Part shown: in pieces, positions 19,003 through 29,856 of the stretch | How the letters are laid out: each line of letters opens with the position of its first letter | How positions within the stretch are numbered: position 1 is the first letter of the stretch | NCBI GenBank assembly: GCA_038087015.1 | Contig: JASBNA010000027.1 | Location: 124,001-188,000, forward strand | Length of the DNA stretch: 64,000 nucleotides | Origin: Cerrena zonata | Taxonomy: Eukaryota; Basidiomycota; Agaricomycetes; Polyporales; Cerrenaceae | Reading direction: 5' to 3' | Notes under the pieces: generated by a model | What the model saw: the letters and a program-made list of their open reading frames with translations, nothing else | What the model was told of the DNA's origin: nothing | The model's database searches: none | Position numbers and translations under genes: made by a program

Positions 19003-21891
19003 TTAATCGTCATTACGGACTTGCGAAGGTCTTTCAGCAAAATAACGAGGCTCATCGAAAACATGGTATCTATGGCCTCTTACACCGTCACCTCTAAACA
19101 ATTGAGGCATTCTCAAGCTTTCATCAACCTCGTCTTCATCTATATAGTGATTACCATAGATGAAGTCATTACCTTCTTCAATTTGGTATTCTTCTAAGAG
19201 TTTAAATTTAGCAATTTGTAATTCGGTATCAGTAATTGTAGATCTTGAAATTCTGGCATAAGCAACTTTTTTCAAGTCTCTGAATAGGATATATTCACAC
19301 CATCTATCCCAATCATTGCTATCGATATCACGCATTCTTGATTTGTCACTTACATAGGTGTTATAATTACCTTCATAAGGATTTGTCACCAAGTAACTTA
19401 AGAGAACTAAAGGTCTTTCTGATTCACCCATGATTCTTTGAAGTTCTAAACTTTGTAATCTACGATCTTCTTCGTCTTCTTCTTGGCCAGAATGGAAAAC
19501 AACAACATCAACCAATTCACCATAGATATCCAAAGTAGCATGGATAGCAGGTGCCAATTCACCAACTGGAGAAGGTAACAAATGATGACTTGAGCTAATA
19601 ATTGGGAACTTAGAAAGTAATGCTGCACCCCAAGTATGTTGATTTGGGCCTGGACCATAATCTGCATACATACCTAATTCTTCGGCAATAGTTTGAGTAA
19701 AATCACGATTACCCCCAATTAGTCTTTGAGTATCACTTTCGAGTAAACCAATAATATCGACTTCAGCTTCTTTGATCAAATCTTTCATTCTATGTTCACT
19801 TGACCACATATCATTATCCAAGCCAAAATGAACACACCAAATACCAGCAGTGAATGATTGAGATGATGAATTGTATGGGTGATATGGTTTAGTAGGATAT
19901 CTTTTGAAAAAAACAGCAATAGAGAAGGCAAGGAAAACGGTAAGAATTGCAAAAGTTTGTTTAAACAATTTTTTACCAATGGTATTGATACGTGTGATAT
20001 GAGAACTGCGGTTTCTTAAATTATAATTTAAGATACCCGCTAAAATACCAACAAAGGAACTACCCAAAACAAGGTCAGTTCTTTCTCTTAATAATGGGCC
20101 ACCAGGAACGAAAGCATAAGCTACGATCCAAACACTAGCTAGAGAAAAAACAATTGAATAAAAGAAGGCTAAGGTGAAGAGGAGGGAGGGATTATAACCA
20201 ACAGTTGATTGCCAAATTAAAGGAGCCAAAGTGGATAAGTAAAAACTGTAAACAGTCGAGCCAGCATAACCTAACCAACCTTTATAAGAGTAAAGAATGT
20301 AGGCACTTACTGCACCAGCAAGTAAGTTATAGGTTGGACCCAGGAAAGCATTAGAATGAACCTTTACTGAAAGAGTAATACCTAAACCTATAGCGAAGAA
20401 ATTGATAAGAGCTCCAGTGATTGGGGTTGGACCAGTAACTGGATAACCATCCCAAGCCCAAAATATCAAGGTTGAAGAGTCACTTATAAGGAATTGGATT
20501 GAGAAAAGATAAGCACCAAAACCCAAAGCGGATAAAAAGATGGAACCACCCGATCTTTCAGTTGAAAGTTTGAAAGTCGTTGAATTTAAGGAAGGAGTGA
20601 AAAAGGCAGCGAACAAACCCAAGAAGATTCCGATTTCGTTCAACCCACCATTTTCTTTATGCATGACTGGCCAGAAAGGATTATTTGAATAACTTGAATA
20701 CTTGATGATTGAGGAAGCCAATAAACCCAAGAGAAAAGAAACTGCAAAAGCGTTCAACTTCTTTGGTTGATTGGACAAGGTCCAGATTTCAGTAATTAAA
20801 GCAATAATTCCAAAACCAGTACCGGCGGTAATAATTAATAATCTTGATTCTGGATCTTCAATTTTATAGGAACCAAGACCCAATAAAATGGTCAAAGATC
20901 TAGCTAAGAATTGGAATCTTGAAAAAAAATTTCTAATAAAGGGAATGATTAAAATAAAAGGAGCAATAACGAAAATCAGAATCGTTGCTTCATAACCAGA
21001 AAGCCCCATATGCCATAATGGGAAATACCACACACATAATAAGAGAGAGGTAATAACAGTCCAGAGAAAGAAAGAATTGATGGTGTTGACGATGAATTCA
21101 AAAGTAGAATATTCATCCAAGTCATTAGTTTTTTCAGTGGGGGGTTTTGCTTTATTTGCTAAAGTGAACCCATCACCAAAGATTTGAATTTCCAAGTCTT
21201 TGAAATCCACAATTGACCAAGTATCAAAGGCAACATCTAAAATGATCAAAGACCATTCAAAATAAGCATAAACAGAATAAGCCCCGGCACGATCATGGAC
21301 TTTATGTTGAATAAACCAATAAATCAATGGAATTAAAGTAAGGAAAAACGTTAAAGCAGTTAAATACCTACCTCTTCTAACCAAGGACCCTGGAGGAGAC
21401 AACTTACTTATGATAATCGTCCACGGAATGGTTAATACAATATAACTAATCATGAAAATATCATGCCAATCATGATCATCGGTGGAGGTGATATAAACCC
21501 ACCCTCCGCAAGTAATAGTTCTTATGAAACCGGAGAACACCCCGATATAAGGCAATGAAGAATTCGACTTATACAACTTAATAAAATTAAAAGCTAATAG
21601 CAAGAATCTTGGACCTGCCGTTAACGCAATTAAAATTTGGAAAACTGATCTTTCAGGATACCTGTCCCCAATAGTGGCAGAAACACTAGGAAACCATTCA
21701 TCAGGATAACCCCAGCTAGAATTTTCCACAATCTTTTCATAATGTAAGTAACAACCAACAATTAAAGCTGCAAAAAATGCACTATAAGCAAAGATAGTAT
21801 GGGCATAAGCGATATAACTTGCATTAAACGAAAGAATTGGGGTCTTCAAACCGGCCTTTCCCGGCTGCAATTCTTTTTTCTCCTTAGTCAT
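19003..21891 (-). CDS. CWH43: Cwh43, GPI-anchor lipid remodelling to ceramide
   Basis: 962 aa from the ATG at 21891 (an earlier codon is GTG), matching S. cerevisiae Cwh43 (about 953). The N-terminal third resembles PGAP2/Frag1 (SYIAYAHTIFAYSAFFAAL and YPERSVFQILIALTAGPRFLL). A long multi-pass membrane section follows. The soluble C-terminal third (about 690-962) is an endonuclease/exonuclease/phosphatase-like domain (GIWCVHFGLDNDMWSSE, DIIGLLESD, VVVFHSGQEEDEEDRR). Known role: replaces diacylglycerol of GPI anchors with ceramide in the secretory pathway; mutants are calcofluor-hypersensitive. Intact. Confidence 0.95.
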   Translation of the reverse strand: MTKEKKELQPGKAGLKTPILSFNASYIAYAHTIFAYSAFFAALIVGCYLHYEKIVENSSWGYPDEWFPSVSATIGDRYPERSVFQILIALTAGPRFLLLAFNFIKLYKSNSSLPYIGVFSGFIRTITCGGWVYITSTDDHDWHDIFMISYIVLTIPWTIIISKLSPPGSLVRRGRYLTALTFFLTLIPLIYWFIQHKVHDRAGAYSVYAYFEWSLIILDVAFDTWSIVDFKDLEIQIFGDGFTLANKAKPPTEKTNDLDEYSTFEFIVNTINSFFLWTVITSLLLCVWYFPLWHMGLSGYEATILIFVIAPFILIIPFIRNFFSRFQFLARSLTILLGLGSYKIEDPESRLLIITAGTGFGIIALITEIWTLSNQPKKLNAFAVSFLLGLLASSIIKYSSYSNNPFWPVMHKENGGLNEIGIFLGLFAAFFTPSLNSTTFKLSTERSGGSIFLSALGFGAYLFSIQFLISDSSTLIFWAWDGYPVTGPTPITGALINFFAIGLGITLSVKVHSNAFLGPTYNLLAGAVSAYILYSYKGWLGYAGSTVYSFYLSTLAPLIWQSTVGYNPSLLFTLAFFYSIVFSLASVWIVAYAFVPGGPLLRERTDLVLGSSFVGILAGILNYNLRNRSSHITRINTIGKKLFKQTFAILTVFLAFSIAVFFKRYPTKPYHPYNSSSQSFTAGIWCVHFGLDNDMWSSEHRMKDLIKEAEVDIIGLLESDTQRLIGGNRDFTQTIAEELGMYADYGPGPNQHTWGAALLSKFPIISSSHHLLPSPVGELAPAIHATLDIYGELVDVVVFHSGQEEDEEDRRLQSLELQRIMGESERPLVLLSYLVTNPYEGNYNTYVSDKSRMRDIDSNDWDRWCEYILFRDLKKVAYARISRSTITDTELQIAKFKLLEEYQIEEGNDFIYGNHYIDEDEVDESLRMPQLFRGDGVRGHRYHVFDEPRYFAERPSQVRNDD

Positions 21892-22189
21892 GCCTTCCAC
21901 TAGCGATCGATTATCAATTCGGCCCAGTACAACTTTAGCTTATTCAGGTAAAGTTGGCATTTCGTTGAATTTTTCATTTGACTTGGGGTTTTTTTACACG
22001 AAGTTAGAAAAAAAAAAAGAAAATCCGAGGGTATACCGGTCACATGACAACAACCGGATATTGCCCGGGCACCCGGTCGTGCGCGTTTCCCAGGAAAAAA
22101 AAGCCATATTCTCAACGAAGAGCCAGTTAAAATTGATCAAATTATAATGAAAAACAAGTGAAGCATAACTAAGAAGTAGAGGGAACAAG

Positions 22190-22548
22190 ATGGGTATGTA
22201 CATTGGGGAGAAGCCAAGACAGGAGAATACTAACCAGCCGCAGCATTAACCAGTTTAGCATTAAGCGAGTACCAAAACCACAAGAGACCGGAATTGACCT
22301 CATTTGATGATATCGACTACGAAAACTATGCTGAAGTTAGTTCAGCCAGAAAGTCGATGTTGAGAGAACAATGGATTAGAAACCAATCTTTGAAGGTGAC
22401 CCACGAAGCATTAAGAAAATGTAAGCAGTACCACGAACAAGATGCCCAAAAGAACTGCAGACCGTTAGTGTTGAAATACATGAAGATGCTTGAAAGTTAT
22501 CCATTAGAAGGGTACTTGGGCTACCAAAAGAACGATCCTTCCAAGTAA
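22190..22548 (+). CDS. Complex I 12-kDa accessory subunit (NDUFB10/PDSW-like), spliced with a 4-nt first coding exon
   Basis: Exon 1 is just ATGG (22190-22193). The intron 22194-22243 (50 nt) has a GTATGT donor, TACTAAC branch (22228-22234) and CAG acceptor. Exon 2 is 22244-22548. Joined, they encode 102 aa starting MALTSLALSEYQNHKRPEL. The middle matches the fungal NUO-12.3/NDUFB10 pattern: LREQWIRNQSLKVTHEALRKC, then KNCRPLVLKYMKMLE and GYLGYQKND. A Cys pair (KCKQYHEQDAQKNC) is conserved in the family. It belongs to the membrane arm of complex I. Without splicing only a non-ATG frame from 22294 is visible. It is about 0.5 kb upstream of ATP3. Confidence 0.82.
22194..22243 (+). other. Intron in the NDUFB10-like gene
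   Basis: GTATGT donor directly after ATGG, TACTAAC branch site, and two close acceptors: CAG ending 22237 and CAG ending 22243. Only the second keeps the frame to the conserved protein. Confidence 0.85.
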
Positions 22549-22567
22549 TCCATTTATACACACAGCC

Positions 22568-22621
22568 ATCAATCATATCAGTCCTATCAATCATATCGGT
22601 CCTATCAATCATATCAGTCCT
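22568..22621 (+). repeat. 18-bp tandem repeat, three copies
   Basis: Unit ATCAATCATATCAGTCCT at 22568-22585, 22586-22603 (one substitution) and 22604-22621. Confidence 0.95.
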
Positions 22622-22650
22622 ATCATATCATAACCAATAACCAATCATAA

Positions 22651-22709
22651 TCATAATCAATCATAATCAATCATAATCAATCATAATCAATCATAATCAA
22701 TCATAATCA
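22651..22709 (+). repeat. 10-bp tandem repeat TCATAATCAA, five perfect copies plus a partial
   Basis: Five exact units at 22651-22700, with degenerate AATCA-rich sequence continuing to about 22740. It shares the AATCAATCAT core with the neighbouring 18-bp array. Confidence 0.95.
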
Positions 22710-23041
22710 TAATCAAAATCAATCACAATCATAATCAATCACACACATTGCCACTACGTCCATTATGTCCATACAACATTTATATTTATCTATTAATCTA
22801 TTTATTCGTTAGCTTGCCTCTGTAGTTAGTGTTCTAGTAAGCCGGAAAGTAGTGCCAGCACCCAAAAAGCCAAAGAACCAATGAAAAGTTGCCAACTTTT
22901 AGTGCGCTTCCATTTTTTTTGTTAGCAAAATCGGAATCCGAGAGGATTTCGATTTTTTGTTAGGAAAAAAAAGTTAGAAAAAAATTGGTGTTGGAAGAAG
23001 AAGATACTTTTCATCTTTGATCAAACAGATTATTAAGTAAG

Positions 23042-24014
23042 ATGTTTCGTTTAGGTGCCACCCAAGTTGCCCGTACTGCCGGTGCAAGGTATGTAATTGA
23101 GTGAACGGTGAATGGCGAATGGTGAATGGAGAATTGTGGAAGGAGCAGTGAAAAATTTATCATTCAAAATATCAATTGAATTGAATACTAACAGATCTAG
23201 AAATTATGCTACTTTACGTGAAATTGAAATGCGTCTTAAGTCAATTAAGAACATTGAAAAAATCACCAACACCATGAAGATTGTTGCTTCGACCAGATTG
23301 AACAAAGCTCAAAGAGCCATGACTGCTTCAAGAGTTTTCAATAAAACTGATGCTGAATTTATGGAAAATGCTCAACCAGAGAAAGCCGAAGATGAAAAAA
23401 CTTTATTAGTTGTTGTTTCTTCTGATAAAGGTTTATGTGGTTCCATTCATACTCAAATTTCCAAAGCTGCTAGAAAAAGATTTGAAGAATTAAACGGTTC
23501 TGCTGATATTGTTACCATTGGTGATAAAGTCAGAACCCAATTACAAAGAACTCACGCCGATTCCATGAAATTGGCTTTCAACGGGGTTGGTAAAGAAGCC
23601 CCAACCTTCCATGAAGTTGCTTTAATTGCTGATGAAATTAAAAAATTGGGCCAATACGAAAATATCGAAATTTTATACAATAAATTCGTTTCTGGTGTTT
23701 CTTTTGAACCTTCCAAATTCGCCGTTTTCGCTAATGATGCCATTGAAAAAGCCCCTGGTTTATCTAAATACGAATTAGAAGGTGAAGATATCGGTGAAAC
23801 CTTGAGTGACTTATCCTTGGCTAACTCTTTATTAACCGCTCAAGCTGAAGCTTATGCTTCTGAAATCTCGGCCAGAAGAAATGCTATGGATAACGCTTCT
23901 AAGAATGCTGGTGATATGATTAACTCTTACTCTATCTTGTATAACAGAACTAGACAAGCTGTTATTACCAATGAATTGGTTGATATCATTACCGGTGCTT
24001 CCTCTTTAGGTTAG
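23042..24014 (+). CDS. ATP3: Atp3, gamma subunit of mitochondrial F1-ATPase, spliced
   Basis: Exon 1 is 23042-23088 (MFRLGATQVARTAGA, mitochondrial presequence), then an intron with GTATGT donor and TACTAAC at 23186-23192. Exon 2 is best taken from 23201, giving 286 aa. The mature protein opens NYATLREIEMRLKSIKNIEKI and closes SARRNAMDNASKNAGDMIN to the terminal ITGASSLG, nearly identical to yeast Atp3. These two helices form the rotor shaft within the alpha3beta3 hexamer. SSDKGLCGSIH is the other family hallmark. An AG at 23193-23194 is also in frame and would add two residues. Confidence 0.97.
23089..23200 (+). other. Intron in ATP3 with tandem in-frame acceptors
   Basis: 112 nt. The first AG (ending 23194) lies three bases after the branch A, probably too close to be used; the next AG ends at 23200. 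Both keep the frame. Confidence 0.8.
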
Positions 24015-24125
24015 AGCCCTTTAACGTTATAAATAAAAATCTTTCCATTCTTCAATTACATGTTTCATGATATATTCTGTCTACAATAAATAAAAATTCA
24101 TCTTTAATGTTTGTAAACTGTAAAA

Positions 24126-26156
24126 TTAATCTAATTTAATGGCGCTATAAATCTTTTTAATAAATAATAATCCAGTTAATACTCCAACTGATCCACATCC
24201 AATTCCAATAACAACACAAACTAATGCCATGTAAGCAAAATAAAATAATACACTAACAAAATCATGGATATGTAAATATAACGTAAAATAATAAACCGAA
24301 TATCCATAAATAAACCACCCAATACTAGATCCAACTCTAAAACATAACCATTGCCAATTTGGATTATTATAAACTGCTAATGAAATATAAGTTGCAATAA
24401 TTGATGATTCGGCAATTATAATTATAAGTATTAAACTGGTGATCAATAAAAATCCATACATATAGTAAAAGGTTGTCTTTTCTAACCAAACCGAATTGAA
24501 TATAAATAGTAATTCAACATAAACAATACCAAATGGTACGGTTCCAAAAATTAATATACTGGTCACGGGATTTAATAACCAGGATACCTTCTTTTTCGAT
24601 GGTGTTGGAGTGAAATTCTTATTCTTATCCTTGGTTTCATTCTTAGAATATCCAGTATAACTTCCAATTAATGAACGGTTATCAAATTTCTTTAAATTCC
24701 CATAATAACCCCCAATTACCCCCAATGGTATTTCCACAACTAATACTAATAGAATTAAAACCAATATGGTTCCAAATGGTAATGCATAAGATGATGCTTC
24801 TGCCCATACAAAGAAATTTAGTATCAAAACAACTGTAAGTATTAAGGTTGGTAAGAATCCACTGAAAAAAATTGAATAAATCAAACATGTCTTTCGTGTA
24901 TAGGAAACGTTAATATGATTGTTATTAAAAATTTTGTGAAGTATAATACCAGTATAAGAAGAAACAAATCCCAGGGTTATAAAGAAAAATAATGAAATTG
25001 AAAAAAAGGCCCCTTGATGATTATTGAAAAATGCTGTTGATGATGTTGATTTACCAATTATTAAATTAGAATTGAGTACTAGAATAACGATAACTCCAAG
25101 CGTAGCCACAATAATTTGAACACCGCTTGATACTAAAATAGTAAGCGGTAAAGCAAAGACTGGTTTTTGAAACACTTCGTCAATTAAATTCTTCCAAGAG
25201 TTTGATAATTTTTCATTTTCATTATTTGTAGTTGGTAAAGGAGACGAAACTGCGTTTACTTCAATATCTGATTTTAAAACTCTTAATAATACAATACCAG
25301 CAATTAATGAACCAAGTGAAAGTAAGATAATTGAGTTAATGAATGAAATCCAGTGGATTTTATGATTTGTAGTTGTTTCATTTTCATAATATAAATCCCA
25401 TCTAGAATCATAATCAATTGAATTATCTTCACGCCAATAAACTGAATAAGTATATGGAATAATAGTACTTTGAGAGAAAACTTCCCCCTTTTCATTCTTC
25501 TTCAAATTCAAAGCAAAGTTTTTATAATCTTTAGATGATCCAGGACATTGTTCATTACTAACACTTTTAGGATAAACTTCAAATCCGACTATAGTATTTT
25601 TATTCTTATTTTTACGATCTGAATGATATCTAATAACCAACATAACATGATTATAAATGTAACTCACTCCATCTTCAACAAAACCTAATGGGAATCCAGC
25701 AGCGTAGTACTTGTTATTCTTATTACTACTCACAAATGTGGTGGCCCCTGGCAATCCATCCAATAACCAGTGAACAACATAACCATCTTTTATCAATGAT
25801 TCAGCCTTTCCTATACCGGTCTCTTTCGCAACTAAGTTACATAACCTCAAACATGGTTGATCAATACCAAATTCCAAATTATAGTCACTTTCCCAGATTC
25901 TGTCCCCACTCAAAATCTGTCCTAATGAAAGTGACTTTGCTTTAGCACTACTTCCACGGCCCTTTGGACAAACAAATGGTAAATTATAATATGGATAAGG
26001 TAATTGCGTATGATCCGATTCAACCTTATTAACTAGTAAGTCGACTTTATCCCCCTTCTTATAATAATTCGGAGATCGTTGAAAATCAAACGCTATTATC
26101 ACTTGTAGCTGGACAAGTATTAGCATCCATATTTGCAATATAGACCTAGTCTTCAT
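24126..26156 (-). CDS. TM9SF/nonaspanin (Emp70 family), probably Tmn3-like
   Basis: 676 aa. A signal peptide (residues 1-22) is followed by a lumenal EMP70 domain with YYKKGDKVDLLVNKVESDHT, LPYPYYNLPFVCP and the conserved SLGQILSGDRIWESDY. About nine hydrophobic spans make up the C-terminal part. The protein ends in KLD, fitting the K-x-D/E Golgi-retention signal of TM9 proteins. Family role: endosome/Golgi membrane traffic, adhesion and metal homeostasis. Length and the Phe-rich second half favour Tmn3 over Emp70, but the subfamily is uncertain. Confidence 0.85.
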   Translation of the reverse strand: MKTRSILQIWMLILVQLQVIIAFDFQRSPNYYKKGDKVDLLVNKVESDHTQLPYPYYNLPFVCPKGRGSSAKAKSLSLGQILSGDRIWESDYNLEFGIDQPCLRLCNLVAKETGIGKAESLIKDGYVVHWLLDGLPGATTFVSSNKNNKYYAAGFPLGFVEDGVSYIYNHVMLVIRYHSDRKNKNKNTIVGFEVYPKSVSNEQCPGSSKDYKNFALNLKKNEKGEVFSQSTIIPYTYSVYWREDNSIDYDSRWDLYYENETTTNHKIHWISFINSIILLSLGSLIAGIVLLRVLKSDIEVNAVSSPLPTTNNENEKLSNSWKNLIDEVFQKPVFALPLTILVSSGVQIIVATLGVIVILVLNSNLIIGKSTSSTAFFNNHQGAFFSISLFFFITLGFVSSYTGIILHKIFNNNHINVSYTRKTCLIYSIFFSGFLPTLILTVVLILNFFVWAEASSYALPFGTILVLILLVLVVEIPLGVIGGYYGNLKKFDNRSLIGSYTGYSKNETKDKNKNFTPTPSKKKVSWLLNPVTSILIFGTVPFGIVYVELLFIFNSVWLEKTTFYYMYGFLLITSLILIIIIAESSIIATYISLAVYNNPNWQWLCFRVGSSIGWFIYGYSVYYFTLYLHIHDFVSVLFYFAYMALVCVVIGIGCGSVGVLTGLLFIKKIYSAIKLD

Positions 26157-26977
26157 CTTATTTCTGGTTTATTCTGGTGCCAATTGTTTAAGCAATACCC
26201 TGATTCACGAAACCTAATCAAAATTTCTCCCTAGCTATGAATCTATAGTCTTTAACTCAAGATATTTATATTTTTAATGCTAAGTTGTCAATTTTCCTCA
26301 GAACAGACTTTAGGTTTGGTTATTTTTCACCTTTGGCTGTTTTTGATTTTTTTTTTTTCTCATTGCGATCGTTGTTTTTTTTTTTTTATATAAATTCATG
26401 TTGGTTTTGTTAACAGTTTGATCGATAGTTGGTGAACTTCTTTTTCGCTACATCAACAAAGACTTCAATTGTCCTAAATATAGGTCAGTGGCTTACCTAG
26501 AACCAAGGGCTTTGGGTTGAACTACAGAGTTACCGAGAATTTCAGCTCAAAACACAATGTCTGTCACAATTCAATTGGCTTGTGATTGGCTTAGGTGGCA
26601 GCTAGGATGAGCATTAAGGTTATCTTTAGAACACTTCATCGACTATGCAGGGCTAGTTGATGTTACTGTAGAGTCAGAATCCACATCTACAAAAGGCAAG
26701 AAGTCGATATATGATCGTATATTGGACTCAGTTATTCTTTATTTTTCGTTTTCAACTACAACGATATTCATCTTTCATTTTTATCCACTTGCTAGATCAT
26801 AACCAGGATCAAACGGGCAAGTGTAGTAAAGGGAAAAAGATCTGACTGTAGTTCACGATTTTTGGAGTGTTTTGACACTAATGCAGGTAGGGAAAAACGA
26901 CGTTAATAGTACAAAATAATCCAAATCAAAATATAAACAAACGTCAAATCCAGTAATCAGCCTCCCTAAAATCATCA
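26157..26977. promoter_or_regulatory. Long promoter of the TM9 gene / 3' flank of CDC27
   Basis: About 820 bp with two T-rich tracts near 26347-26388. I looked for tRNA boxes, snoRNA C/D pairs and split ORFs and saw nothing convincing. Confidence 0.4.
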
Positions 26978-29271
26978 TTAGGATCTTTGCTTCAACGACT
27001 CCATGGCTTCTCTAATTAGATAGTTACCCTTTGGGTCTAAATTCAAGGCGATGGTAAACTCTCTGATAGCTTGAATTTATCATCTTGGATATTGTAAAGT
27101 TGACCTAAAAGGAAATGAACTGATGCTTCATTTGGAGCTAATTCCTTAACTTGTTCGAAATATTTTAAAGCTTGTGAAAATTGTTGCATCGAAAAAAGTA
27201 ATTGGGCCTTTTTGAAGATCGGTAATGCGTTTAATGGTTGCAATTTATTAGCTAATTCATATTGTCTTAAAGCTAAGGATTTTTTACCTAATTTTTCTAA
27301 TACCATACCAACGCAACATATCAATGTAATGTTGACTGGATTTATTGAAACAGCTTTACGGAAATGATAATCTGCCTTCTGGTAGTCCCCTAAATTAATA
27401 TAAACCATCCCAATACCATACAAGGCATTATAATGGCGGGGATCAATTAGTAATCCAATACGGAAATTTTCTAATGCCATCTCATAGTTATCATTACCAA
27501 GATATTCATGTCCCTTTAAAGTGTAAGCATACGTGAAATTTTCGTTTAATTTAATTGATTTACTAAAACATTTAATTGCTTCGTGTGGTTCTCTTGTTAA
27601 TGAAAATAAATTACCGATAACACACCAAGTAACTGCCAGATCTTTATCCAAATCATGTAACTCATTGGCTAAATACGTAAGTTCAACTTTTTTATGTAGA
27701 TGCCATAATAATGTAGAATAATACTCCATATCTTCCAATCTTGTTCTATCAAGTGTTCTCAATTTAACAAACAAATGTTCTGATTGCTTATAGTTAACAA
27801 TCTCATAATGTAATCGACCCAATTTACTTAATACCCATGGTGTTTCCTTTTCGTTATCTGGCAAGGATTCTAAGATACGAATTGCTTTATAACAATCGTA
27901 TTTACACATACTTTTAATCCCTTTAGCAAAAATACTATAAAGCTTCAATAAATAGGCATCACTATTAATGATTTCTTTATTTGTCATTATGCTGAGCTGA
28001 TTATGATGATTATGGTGTGCTTCATTGAGGTTAGATGATGTAGGTATAAGACCACTCGAGCTATTCCTTTTCAATCCATTTCGTATACCTGCGGGTCTTT
28101 TATTTAAATTATTCGGATTTGTTACCGCTCCAACGCCTCCATTATTGTTAGAATTATTATGAGCATTAACGTTTGCATTATTATCATTGGATTTATTAGG
28201 TTGGGAAATTAATCTAGAAGTAATTTTGGAATAAGTACTTTCTCGTTTGCTTTTCCTTGAATTATCATTACCAGTTGGAGTTATGATAGTATTTGAATGC
28301 ATTGGGAAACTTGGTTTGGGAAAATCAAATCGATTATTTGAACCACCATTATCCGTTGTTGGTTTCCTTATTGGTGCATCAGGGACCAGGGTTACTTTAA
28401 CTCGAGGAGTCGAAACAAATTCAAGCTCATCAACAGCCATGGGTTTATTGCCATTATTAACCGGTGTAGTTGAAAATGGATTACTGATGTTATTAGGATT
28501 TGTATTAGAATAATCAATCGATTTATCGGTTGTATTAGGATCCAAAAATGAAGGCCGACTTTTATTGGGTAGATTAGTCACAGTAGATAAAGGAGCATCT
28601 TTGAACATCGAATTGGGCTTGAAAATTGATTTAACTTTAACATAAACACCCATTTTACATATTTCTTGTAATGCTTCGAAATCAAATTGATTGTAGGTTA
28701 AGCAGTACGAATAGTTTAAAGCACTGCTTTTTATATCGCCAGTAGCCTTATATAAATCCCCCAATAAGTGGTAAATCGAGGACAGATCTGGATAAATAGA
28801 ACGCTGAGAAAGATAAGTATATCTCGCTTGAGCCGTGGTGAAAAAGGCTGGATTCCCATTTTTCAAGTTATTATTAACATTTGTATCATTTGAATTGAAG
28901 AACTTGTCATTGTTTTCATTCATAAATGGGATTATAGCAGATTCATTATACAAGTGACTTATTTTTAATAATTGATAAATTCCTTCCTTATATTTTTTCA
29001 ATTGGAAACACAGTTTGGCAAATATGTACCCACACCCTAAATTGTCATTGATTTCTATTATTTCTGCCAATTTGTTATACACCGACTTAAACCTTCCTTG
29101 TCTGAACAAAGTTAGAGTATATAGATAAATCGATTCAAGGTTGGATGGATCACTAGCTAATAACCTTTCACACGCAAATTCTGCATTTTTATAGTTGAGA
29201 TTATCCAAGGAATGGATAATGATTGATTTCAAATGATGTTGAACATACTCCTGATCCGGATCAGACCTCAT
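26978..29271 (-). CDS. CDC27: Cdc27/Apc3, TPR subunit of the anaphase-promoting complex, frameshifted near the 3' end
   Basis: The main frame is 27043-29271 (742 aa). It has an N-terminal TPR block (1-220), a Ser/Asn-rich insert (about 240-430), and C-terminal TPRs with textbook motifs (AYTLKGHEYLGNDNYEMALE, NALYGIGMVYINLGDYQKAD). The last 11 residues look wrong. The next frame continues with AIREFTIALNLDPKGNY and ends LKQRS at 26978-26980, a perfect last TPR. So one indel lies around 27063-27080. Cdc27 binds Cdh1/Cdc20 IR tails and bridges the APC/C TPR lobe; it is essential in yeast, so a sequence error is likelier than gene death. Confidence 0.92.
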
Positions 29272-29856
29272 TATACGATGATTGTGACACTCTTATATTG
29301 ATTATTCGGTTGGTTAAAACTGTCGGCTCACACACGATGGTGTTATAATATGATCCAGGGTTTAGCTTAAGCTTTCAATCAAAAACAAACACCTAAAACT
29401 TGATTGCAAGGTCCAAACCAGTACTGTCACTTGCAAACACCTTTCTAGCAAACTCGTATCAAAATAGCTAGGCCTAAATTCAAGTATCCTTCGAATAGTA
29501 CATCAAGTTTTTCCATAGTTAGAAAATAACCACAAACGAACATAAGTAAACATCAATAGATATCACCCGTACACCAGGGGAATCAACTCAATTAGTATAA
29601 GCTTTTGCAGTTATTTGATAAATTACATTGATAACTACCTTGAACATTCATTTTAATAATATACAGAGATAAACATGAAGAGAATAAAAAAAGTATAATG
29701 TTACATAAAGAAAAGGGAAACAAGGTAAGGAGTAAGAAAAAAAAAGCAATTATTCAAGAGTTGATAAATACAGAAGAAAGAATTGAGTAAATAGAGAATA
29801 AAATAGTGTGATATCAAGAAGTGAAAGGTATAAAGGGGGATTCTCAAAGAAGACAT
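29272..29856. promoter_or_regulatory. CDC27 promoter / 3' flank of the BOI gene
   Basis: 585 bp. Contains the Rap1-like site at 29564-29575 about 295 bp from the CDC27 ATG. No gene seen. Confidence 0.5.
29564..29575 (+). promoter_or_regulatory. Rap1-like site
   Basis: CACCCGTACACC, the same core as at 33917 and 42443. Upstream of CDC27. Confidence 0.45.

Larger units (their letters stand above)
22549..23041. other. Repeat-rich gap and ATP3 promoter
   Basis: Two minisatellite-like arrays (22568-22621, 22651-22709) fill the 3' flank of the NDUFB10-like gene. The right half is the ATP3 promoter, including an imperfect inverted repeat around AAAATCGGAATCC and GGATTTCGATTTTT near 22926-22958. 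Confidence 0.6.

Noticed and set aside
23112..23200. ATP3 reading frame extended upstream through the intron
   Set aside because: The extension reads through GTATGT and TACTAAC signals and its residues match no gamma subunit; the spliced N-terminus does.
26400..26900. Possible C/D snoRNA-like words (GATGAGC, GTTGATG) in the TM9 promoter
   Set aside because: No matching box D and terminal stem at suitable spacing.
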